Assembly (NCBI GenBank): GCA_947629215.1 | Contig: CANRCU010000056.1 | Span: 1-10,797, forward strand | Direction: 5' to 3' | Source: an uncultured Clostridia bacterium | GTDB lineage: Bacteria; Bacillota; Clostridia; Lachnospirales; CAG-274 | Length of the DNA: 10,797 nt | Part shown: positions 5,640-10,797 of the stretch, one piece after another | How positions within the stretch are numbered: the stretch's first letter is position 1 | Layout: each line of letters opens with the position of its first letter | Made by a program: the position numbers and the translations under genes | The notes under the pieces: model-generated | What the model was told of the DNA's origin: nothing | The model's database searches: none | The model's input: the letters and a program-made list of their open reading frames with translations, nothing else

Positions 5640-6337
5640 TGTCCGTTTATGCTATCGCCGATCTGCATTTGAGTTTTGCAAAACCAAAACCGATGGACAT
5701 ATTCGGGGATAACTGGACGGAACATTATCTTAAAATACAAAAAAACTGGCTTGATACCGTTGCCCCCGATGATACCGTTCTTATTGCGGGCGATATTTCA
5801 TGGGCTATGAATATGAGCGAACTTATGCCCGATATTGATTTTATAAAAAAACTTCCGGGCAAAAAAATATTTGTATGCGGTAATCACGATTATTGGTGGA
5901 CTTCCGTACAAAAGCTGAATATGCTTGATGGCAACATGTTTTTTATAAGAACAAATTTTTATCCGCTTGGCGAGTATGCCGTATGCGGAACACGCGGCTG
6001 GCTTTGCCCGAACGATACTTTTTATACAAAGGCAGACGAAAAAATATATAAGCGGGAATGCGGAAGATTGGAGCTTTCTTTAAACTCAGCCAAAAAAGCA
6101 GGGTATCAAAAGTTTATCGTAATGCTGCACTACCCGCCTGTCAACGATAAAGGGGAATATTCCGATTTTTGCAAGATAGTTGAAAGTTACGGTGTTGAAA
6201 CAGTTGTTTATGGGCATCTGCATACTGAAGCGGCGCATAAAACAGGCATTATCGGCAAAGTAAACGGCACCAGTTACTATTTGACCTCAAGCGATTATCT
6301 GAATGTTAAACCACTTTTGGTTTATAAACAAATATAA
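5639..6337 (+). CDS. Calcineurin-like metallophosphoesterase, 232 aa
   Basis: A cytosolic dinuclear-metal phosphoesterase with all five signature blocks: D8-x-H10 (ADLH), G51-D52 (GDIS), G81-N82-H83-D84 (GNHDYWW), H164 (HYPP) and G192-H193-L194-H195 (GHLH). The length and the GNHDYWW variant match a group in Clostridia usually annotated only as metallophosphoesterase; the substrate is unknown to me. The ATG shares its A with the relQ TAA, and GAGG lies nine bases upstream, so translation is probably coupled to relQ. That pairing raises the possibility of a nucleotide substrate, but the family also hydrolyses phosphodiesters, cyclic nucleotides and diadenosine compounds. No signal peptide or membrane segment is seen. 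The next gene follows after 21 bases. Confidence 0.9.
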   Translation: MSVYAIADLHLSFAKPKPMDIFGDNWTEHYLKIQKNWLDTVAPDDTVLIAGDISWAMNMSELMPDIDFIKKLPGKKIFVCGNHDYWWTSVQKLNMLDGNMFFIRTNFYPLGEYAVCGTRGWLCPNDTFYTKADEKIYKRECGRLELSLNSAKKAGYQKFIVMLHYPPVNDKGEYSDFCKIVESYGVETVVYGHLHTEAAHKTGIIGKVNGTSYYLTSSDYLNVKPLLVYKQI

Positions 6338-6358
6338 TAAAAGAAAGGGACAATAATT

Positions 6359-6877
6359 ATGGCAAATCCTATTGTAACTATCCAGATGGAAAACGGCGAC
6401 ATCATAAAAGCTGAGCTTTACCCCGATATAGCGCCAAACACCGTAAACAACTTTATCAGCCTTATAAATAAGGGCTTTTATAACGGTCTTACCTTTCATA
6501 GGATCATTAAAGGCTTTATGATACAAGGCGGCTGTCCGAAAGGTAACGGCACAGGCGGTCCCGACTATGGCATTAAAGGCGAATTTGCACAAAACGGCTT
6601 TAAAAATGACCTGAAACACACAGCAGGCGTTTTATCAATGGCTCGCGCTATGATGCCGGATTCGGCAGGTTCTCAGTTTTTTATCATGCATAAAGATGCA
6701 CCACATCTTGACGGCGCATATGCTGCTTTCGGCAAGGTAACGGAGGGAATGGACATTGTTGATAAACTTGCAAATGTACCTACCGGACGTATGGACAGAC
6801 CAATCACAGAGCAGGTAATGTATGATGTTACTGTCGAAACTTTCGGTGTGGATTATCCCGAACCCGAAAAAATCTGA
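6359..6877 (+). CDS. Cyclophilin-type peptidyl-prolyl cis-trans isomerase, 172 aa
   Basis: A single-domain cyclophilin that catalyses cis-trans isomerisation of X-Pro bonds during folding. It has no signal peptide or lipobox, so it is cytosolic. Family blocks seen are TVNNFISL (28-35), F46-H47-R48 with the catalytic arginine R48, GFMIQGG (52-58) giving F53, M54 and Q56, then LSMARA, SAGSQFFI and LDGAYAAFGKV. The Trp that contacts cyclosporin in human CypA is replaced by His in APHLDG, as in many bacterial cyclophilins, so low drug sensitivity is likely. AAAGGGA lies eight bases before the ATG. It follows the phosphoesterase by 21 bases with no terminator or promoter between, so it is the last gene of the relQ operon, and a strong terminator begins six bases after the stop. 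Confidence 0.93.
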   Translation: MANPIVTIQMENGDIIKAELYPDIAPNTVNNFISLINKGFYNGLTFHRIIKGFMIQGGCPKGNGTGGPDYGIKGEFAQNGFKNDLKHTAGVLSMARAMMPDSAGSQFFIMHKDAPHLDGAYAAFGKVTEGMDIVDKLANVPTGRMDRPITEQVMYDVTVETFGVDYPEPEKI

Positions 6878-6882
6878 ATAAT

Positions 6883-6919
6883 AAACAAACTCGGAGTTTT
6901 CAAAATTCCGAGTTTGTTT
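6883..6919. terminator. Bidirectional terminator between the cyclophilin and MATE genes
   Basis: A perfect 13-bp inverted repeat (6883-6895 with 6907-6919, core CTCGGA/TCCGAG) with an 11-base loop. Because the stem ends in AAACAAA/TTTGTTT, it gives a U-rich 3' arm in both directions. It separates convergent genes whose stops lie 5 and 8 bases away. Confidence 0.9.
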
Positions 6920-6927
6920 ACACAAAA

Positions 6928-8340
6928 TCATTTATTTACAACAATCTCAGCCGGCGAGAGCTGCTTATAAGTGGATATTATCACTGCTGCAGATATAACG
7001 GCAGTAAGAGCATCGGACACAGGCATAGAATAAAGCACACCGTCAAGCCCGAAAAACAGCGGCAACAGCAACGCAAAGCCGACACCGAACGCCACCTCGC
7101 GTACTGTTGAGAGCATCGTTGAGGCAGCCGCCTTGCCCATTGCCTGTAAAAATATAAATGCAGCTTTGTTTATACAGGCAAAAATTATCATACAAAGATA
7201 TATACGAAAACACCTTACGGCAAATTCCGTATAGTAAACGCTTTCGTTTGCGGCGCCGAATATATTTGTCAGCTGCTTTGGCAACAGCTCGACCGTTATA
7301 AATGCAGCTATACCGACCGTAGCCTCGCATACAAGCAGCTTGGTAAAAAGCTCTTTTACCCTGTTATACAGCCCTGCGCCCATATTATAACCAACTATCG
7401 GTATACAGCCTGCCGCCATACCCACAACAACAGATATAACTATCTGAAAGAATTTCATAACAATGCCTACCACAGCCATGGGTATCTGCGCAAATTGGGG
7501 TTGACCGAAAATAATATCCGCCGCCCCGTAACGGGTTATCATATTGTTTATTGCAGCCATTGCGGCAACAAGCGATATTTGCGACAAAAAACTGCATATG
7601 CCGAGAGTGAGCGTTTCTGTTATAATATCGGCTTTAGGGGCAAAGCATTTTGCGGAAAACGCAATATTTCTTTTCTTGCACAAATAATATACGGCAAGCG
7701 CCGCTGTTGCCGCCTGCCCTGCGACTGTTGCCACGGCTGCGCCCATCATTCCCCATTTGAAAACAAATATAAAAACGGGATCAAGAACAATATTGATGCC
7801 TGCGCCGCACAAAGTGGATAACATTGCAAACTTAGGACAGCCGTCCGCCCTTATGATGGGGTTCATTGCCTGACCGAACATATAAAAGGGTATACCGAGC
7901 GATATATAGAAAAAATATTCTTTTGCGCATAAAAAGGTTTCTTTGTTTACAGTACCGCCGAACAGTTTTATTATACCGTCGTCAAAAATAAGATATAAAG
8001 CCGCAAGTATTATGCCGGAAATCAGGGTCAGCAGTATTGAATTGCCCATGCTTTTGCCTGCGTCGGCGTTGTTGCCTTTCCCTATGTTAAGGCTGACAAA
8101 AGCGCAGCAGCCGTCCCCTATCATCACGGCAATTGCAAGCGCTATGACCGTAAGCGGAAATATGACCGTATTTGCCGCATTGCCGTATGAACCTACATAA
8201 TCGGCATTTGCTATGAAGATCTGATCGACTATGTTATACAATGCCCCCACAAGCAGCGATATTGTACATGGTATAGCATATTTGAGCATAAGGACCGAGA
8301 TCTTATCCCTACCCGGATCGGCTTGTCTGTTTTTTTCCAT
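6928..8340 (-). CDS. MATE-family multidrug/cation antiporter (MepA-like), 470 aa
   Basis: An inner-membrane efflux transporter with about 12 transmembrane helices in two related halves; MATE proteins export cationic drugs or metabolites driven by Na+ or H+. The N-terminal helix carries the family pattern P24...LYNIVDQIFIA (P24, D39). The block IIRADG.PK.AM followed by GINIVLDPVFIFVF and GMMGAAVATV.GQ is diagnostic of the MepA/NorM-like half. The second half repeats the pattern, with QIPMAVVGIVMKFFQI and GCIPIVGYNMGA. Length is normal and the frame is intact. AGGAGGT (plus 8348-8354) lies seven bases before the ATG. Substrate cannot be read from sequence. Regulation looks unusual: a strong promoter at 8416-8444 is separated from the ribosome binding site by a terminator-like hairpin, so expression may depend on antitermination. 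Confidence 0.93.
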   Translation of the reverse strand: MEKNRQADPGRDKISVLMLKYAIPCTISLLVGALYNIVDQIFIANADYVGSYGNAANTVIFPLTVIALAIAVMIGDGCCAFVSLNIGKGNNADAGKSMGNSILLTLISGIILAALYLIFDDGIIKLFGGTVNKETFLCAKEYFFYISLGIPFYMFGQAMNPIIRADGCPKFAMLSTLCGAGINIVLDPVFIFVFKWGMMGAAVATVAGQAATAALAVYYLCKKRNIAFSAKCFAPKADIITETLTLGICSFLSQISLVAAMAAINNMITRYGAADIIFGQPQFAQIPMAVVGIVMKFFQIVISVVVGMAAGCIPIVGYNMGAGLYNRVKELFTKLLVCEATVGIAAFITVELLPKQLTNIFGAANESVYYTEFAVRCFRIYLCMIIFACINKAAFIFLQAMGKAAASTMLSTVREVAFGVGFALLLPLFFGLDGVLYSMPVSDALTAVISAAVIISTYKQLSPAEIVVNK

Positions 8341-8354
8341 TTTTATTACCTCCT

Positions 8355-8396
8355 AAAAAAATAAAAGGTGCAAATCCTGTTGGACTTACACCTTTT
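8355..8396 (-). terminator. Terminator-like hairpin in the MATE leader (possible attenuator)
   Basis: On the minus strand a 15-bp stem (plus 8382-8396 with 8363-8377, two G-U pairs) closes on the loop AACA and is followed by A and seven Ts (8361-8355), which run straight into the AGGAGGT of the MATE gene. It lies downstream of a consensus promoter, so a transcript initiated there would have to pass it. It may also simply terminate transcripts from the 533-residue gene, whose stop is 110 bases upstream with no other clear terminator. The strand CCTAAAAA just before the stem is exactly complementary to TTTTTAGG spanning the U tract and the edge of the ribosome binding site. Confidence 0.8.
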
Positions 8397-8415
8397 TAGG
8401 TTACTCACAATAAAT

Positions 8416-8444
8416 ATTATATGATTTTCAGGCGAAATTTTCAA
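8416..8444 (-). promoter_or_regulatory. Promoter of the MATE gene
   Basis: On the minus strand: TTGAAA (plus 8439-8444), a 17-base spacer, and the consensus TATAAT (plus 8416-8421). Transcription would start near 8408, giving a leader of about 68 bases that contains the hairpin at 8363-8396. Confidence 0.8.
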
Positions 8445-8506
8445 AGGTGAAAACTTACAAAAATTTTAATACCGCCATTGTGCAAAATGTCTTTCATAAT
8501 TATCAT

Positions 8507-10108
8507 TTAAAAAATTTCTACCGCCTGCATATCCCCGGCATTATTAACAACTATCTGTCTGAGGCTTGTTCTCAGGGTTTCATTTGTGTTGTATTCGTCA
8601 AGCTTTTCGGATATAACAAGTTTGTTATCAACAAAAGTTATAAGGTGAAAATCTCCATTTCCGTCGCTTGTTGTGCAAGCAAGCAAACCGTTGTGATTTT
8701 CATAGAAAGTAGTGAATGACGAAAGAGAATCGGGTTCTGACACTCTAACAGCCTTGCCCTGCGAAACGGAATAGGTATATATTATATTTTCACCGCCTGT
8801 CAATAAAAGCTCTGGTATCATGTCGCCGTTTATGTCATAAATTATATAACTGCTGCCTGTTTCCGAGGCAAGCAAAGTTTTATAAGCTGTTTTATAGCCT
8901 GTAAAATTAAGCTCAAGCAAAGCATTGTACAACGTATAATAAGATTTGTTTATACTTGCCTGATCCCGATCGGACAAAATGCCGTTATCAAGCGCAGTTT
9001 TCAGCGCATCCAGCTGTTCGGCAACGGAGCTTGAAATGCTCGATGCCGCAACCGATGTATATATATCGTTTGCAAAAACAAGCAAATCTTCAAGTGTTTG
9101 GTCATCTATGTTTTTATTTATCTTAGCATCAAATTCTTCTATTGCTGCATTAAGATAATCCACCCTGTTTTCCGCATCCATAAAAAGAATGTTGTCCTGC
9201 TTTAAAAGTTCTTCGGCATCGTTTATAACAAATTCAAACTTTTTTTTTGCAGGCTGCGGACATTGACCTATTTCCATACCGACAGCAGTTGTATCGTAAA
9301 GATGTTTTGCCGTTTCAAGCAGCTCAGATAGCTTGTTGTACATGTCGGAATCTACCGTGAATGAATAAGAACCTATCTCCGAGAAACTGCCTTCGCTGTT
9401 TTGCGACATTGCTCTCAGTTCAATATTATCCGTTACAGGGAAACCTCCGCGGTATATCATACTGTTTTCATCGGGGGCTTCGCCGTTAAGTGTATAAAAT
9501 ATGCTGTGACCGAAATGTTCGTCATCGGGTTTGAATCTCAAATCGGATATTTTGACATAGGTCCCCGGCAGCATATCAAGCTGAGGTATGACAGGCTCGG
9601 AACGCGAAAATTCGATAAGCTGCTGTATAGATTCATCTGTTTTATTTGTTTCGGTATAACTTTCCAGCAATCTGTATGCCGACGACGGATCGAGTGAATT
9701 TATCATAAGCGCGATTTCCTTGAAGTCTTCGCCCTTTACTTCGTGCCTGCCAAGCAACATGGTAGCATAGTCATACGCCTCACTTGCCGAACCTTGTTTA
9801 ACATAGCAATATATAATACCGCGGTATATTTCGGCTTTGTTAAGCCCTCTGCCTGTTTTGAGCGCTTTATTGTATTCCTCAACGGCAGAAATATAATTCT
9901 GTGTTTCCGTATAGCTGCGTGCATTGCTGATATATGTTTTGACAAGCTCCTTTTTATTGTAAGTGTTTATAACCGTCCAGACAATCAGCCCTAACAAAAA
10001 TACGACCACAAACACCCGAAAAGCAACAGAAGATGCCTGTTTTTTTCTGTCATATTGACCTTTGCCTATAAACATACGTTTTTGCTTGTTCAAATACATT
10101 TTTTTCAT
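8507..10108 (-). CDS. Membrane-anchored TPR/chitobiase-domain protein of unknown function, 533 aa
   Basis: I do not recognise a named family, but the parts are readable. Residues 1-27 are a basic cytoplasmic tail; 28-47 form one transmembrane helix with no cleavage site, giving a type II membrane protein with an external bulk. Residues about 57-165 are paired helices of TPR character (a repeat near 57-90, another near 93-125). Residues 172-252 match the chitobiase/beta-hexosaminidase C-terminal beta domain (IFYTLNGEAPDENSMIY, then IELRAMS and a closing SFTVD). Residues 255-400 are mostly helical and charged. The C-terminal part (419-533) opens with YDINGDMIPELLL, the calcium-loop-like DxNxD motif (D425, N427, D429) common in extracellular Clostridia proteins. 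The start at 10108 has only GGGG nine bases upstream; a second ATG three codons later lacks any binding site. A promoter lies at 10213-10241. Probably a cell-surface scaffold or sensor; no catalytic residues are visible. Confidence 0.85.
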   Translation of the reverse strand: MKKMYLNKQKRMFIGKGQYDRKKQASSVAFRVFVVVFLLGLIVWTVINTYNKKELVKTYISNARSYTETQNYISAVEEYNKALKTGRGLNKAEIYRGIIYCYVKQGSASEAYDYATMLLGRHEVKGEDFKEIALMINSLDPSSAYRLLESYTETNKTDESIQQLIEFSRSEPVIPQLDMLPGTYVKISDLRFKPDDEHFGHSIFYTLNGEAPDENSMIYRGGFPVTDNIELRAMSQNSEGSFSEIGSYSFTVDSDMYNKLSELLETAKHLYDTTAVGMEIGQCPQPAKKKFEFVINDAEELLKQDNILFMDAENRVDYLNAAIEEFDAKINKNIDDQTLEDLLVFANDIYTSVAASSISSSVAEQLDALKTALDNGILSDRDQASINKSYYTLYNALLELNFTGYKTAYKTLLASETGSSYIIYDINGDMIPELLLTGGENIIYTYSVSQGKAVRVSEPDSLSSFTTFYENHNGLLACTTSDGNGDFHLITFVDNKLVISEKLDEYNTNETLRTSLRQIVVNNAGDMQAVEIF

Positions 10109-10182
10109 TGGATTTTACCCCGTTTATAAAATATAATTTAATATTCAAACTATCACCGATATGCCCTATATTGACATATCAT

Positions 10183-10201
10183 ACAGTTTTCGGACAGTTT
10201 T
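10183..10201. repeat. Tandem direct repeat downstream of the 533-residue gene's promoter
   Basis: ACAGTTTT occurs at 10183-10190 and again at 10194-10201, a spacing of 11 bases (one helical turn), immediately after the predicted transcription start (near 10206, minus strand). This is the geometry of a tandem-site operator for a winged-helix regulator, but it may be chance in AT-rich sequence. A nearby inverted repeat GATATG/CATATC (10158-10163, 10175-10180) could form a small leader hairpin. Confidence 0.4.
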
Positions 10202-10212
10202 ATATACATATA

Positions 10213-10241
10213 ATTTTAATACCTATTATTTCAAAAATCAA
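10213..10241 (-). promoter_or_regulatory. Promoter of the 533-residue protein gene
   Basis: On the minus strand: TTGATT (plus 10236-10241), a 17-base spacer, and TAAAAT (plus 10213-10218). Transcription would start near 10206, a leader of almost 100 bases. Confidence 0.65.
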
Positions 10242-10395
10242 CAAAATTTATAAATTGTAATATAAGTGTAACTTGTACTGTACTCATATTAACATTTTTG
10301 CCCAAAGAGTTAAATTTATACATAAATGTTGCCTTAGCGACGACCGATTATGAGTATGTAATGCACACGAATACCATTCACTGTAATTATGGCGC
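10242..10395. other. Intergenic stretch without a gene
   Basis: Part of a gene-free gap of about 400 bases between the PDZ protein gene and the 533-residue protein gene, which also holds the promoter and terminator listed separately. The only longer open frame here runs through the terminator hairpin and has no ribosome binding site. I see no RNA gene or repeat in it. Confidence 0.5.
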
Positions 10396-10447
10396 AAAAT
10401 AAAACAGCCGCAATGCAGAGTTATCTCTGTACACGGCTGTTTATTTT
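10396..10447 (-). terminator. Terminator of the PDZ/HtrA-like gene
   Basis: ACAGCCG (10404-10410) pairs with CGGCTGT (10434-10440), and the A/T-rich flanks extend the stem to CAAAATAAA/TTTATTTTG with one bulged A. An inner stem-loop GCAGAG-TTAT-CTCTGT caps it. On the minus strand the 3' arm ends in TTTTATTTTG. It lies about 60 bases after the stop of the leftward gene at the right edge and could work in both directions. Confidence 0.8.
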
Positions 10448-10509
10448 GATGAATTGCCGATTGAATACAATAATTATCCATCGCCAAAGAAACGTAACTT
10501 ACCCGTCGG

Positions 10510-10797
10510 TTAAAAATCCTGATTTGCGCGCATGAGTTTGGCGCTTATATTTTTGGTTTCTCCGTTGCGGACTATGGTGATATTTACCGTATCGCCGACA
10601 TTGCAGTTCCTTATTGCCTGTAACATCTGTTCCGATGTAAATACGGGTGAACCGTTAAATGATGTAACGGCATCGCCGGGTTTTATGCCTGCTTTGTCGG
10701 CAGCGCTGCCATTGACAACTTCCTCTACTATAACGCCTGCCTGAAGACCGTATCTTTCGGCATCTTCTTCGGATACATTCACTATTGTTACACCGAG
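10510..10797 (-). CDS. HtrA/DegP-like serine protease, C-terminal PDZ domain (5' end cut by window)
   Basis: The frame stays open to the window edge (95 codons plus TAA). The GTG at plus 10780-10782 is internal: in-frame codons upstream (LGVTIV) continue the domain. The fragment is one PDZ domain: LGVTIV at the start, GLQAGVIVEEV, then SAADKAGIKPGDAV (the AGIKxGD core that shapes the peptide-binding groove), FNGSPV, and the last strands VNITIVRNGETKNI and ISAKL. A PDZ domain ending a protein with a short tail, in this form, is typical of HtrA-family surface proteases of Firmicutes, which degrade misfolded exported proteins and are anchored by an N-terminal helix. The protease domain is outside the window, so another PDZ protein (for example a carboxy-terminal processing peptidase) cannot be excluded. 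Confidence 0.8.
   Translation of the reverse strand, partial: LGVTIVNVSEEDAERYGLQAGVIVEEVVNGSAADKAGIKPGDAVTSFNGSPVFTSEQMLQAIRNCNVGDTVNITIVRNGETKNISAKLMRANQDF

Noticed and set aside
8445..8506. A separate terminator for the 533-residue gene before the MATE promoter
   Set aside because: GGCG/CGCC ends with A/T-rich arms can be paired only with a large internal mismatch and no T run, so it is not a credible terminator.
10284..10487. 67-codon minus-strand open frame between the PDZ gene and the 533-residue gene
   Set aside because: It runs through the terminator hairpin at 10396-10447, lacks a ribosome binding site and its peptide looks random.

Overview
The window looks like a chromosomal segment of a low-GC, spore-forming Firmicute, most likely a class Clostridia gut or rumen anaerobe. 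The evidence is a clear SpoVS (a sporulation protein), strong AGGAGG-type ribosome binding sites, sigma-A-like promoters with extended -10 boxes, U-tailed hairpin terminators, and low-GC codon use throughout. No insertion sequence, phage gene, CRISPR array or integrase is visible, so this is ordinary chromosome rather than a mobile island.

Layout. Positions 1-483 hold the 3' end of a hybrid sensor kinase (its receiver domain). A self-contained transcription unit follows (promoter, a 134-residue acidic protein of unknown function, terminator; 562-1146). A tRNA-Arg(CCU) gene with its own promoter and terminator lies at 1336-1502. A leftward block comprises a double zinc-ribbon protein (1606-2064), kduD (2120-2881, own promoter) and spoVS (2950-3210). 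Divergent from it is a PfkB-family kinase, probably kdgK (3494-4582). kduD and kdgK are steps of pectin/hexuronate catabolism: KduD makes 2-keto-3-deoxygluconate, which KdgK phosphorylates. The aldolase, isomerase and transporter of the pathway are not in this window.

A rightward operon from one promoter (4783-4811) carries a RelQ-type small alarmone synthetase, a metallophosphoesterase whose start codon overlaps the relQ stop, and a cyclophilin peptidyl-prolyl isomerase (4833-6877). It converges on a MATE-family efflux transporter (6928-8340), and a perfect 13-bp bidirectional terminator separates them. The MATE gene has a strong promoter, but a 15-bp terminator-like hairpin with a seven-U tail lies between that promoter and the ribosome binding site, which suggests an attenuated leader. 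Upstream on the same strand lie a 533-residue membrane-anchored protein (transmembrane helix, TPR-like helices, chitobiase-type beta domain, DxNxD-containing C-terminal region) and, at the right edge, the PDZ end of an HtrA-like protease.

I found no clear undescribed multi-gene system. The best leads are the attenuator-like MATE leader, the translationally coupled alarmone synthetase/phosphoesterase pair, and the mosaic 533-residue surface protein. Functional calls come from motif recognition and remembered family sequences; no database search was run.
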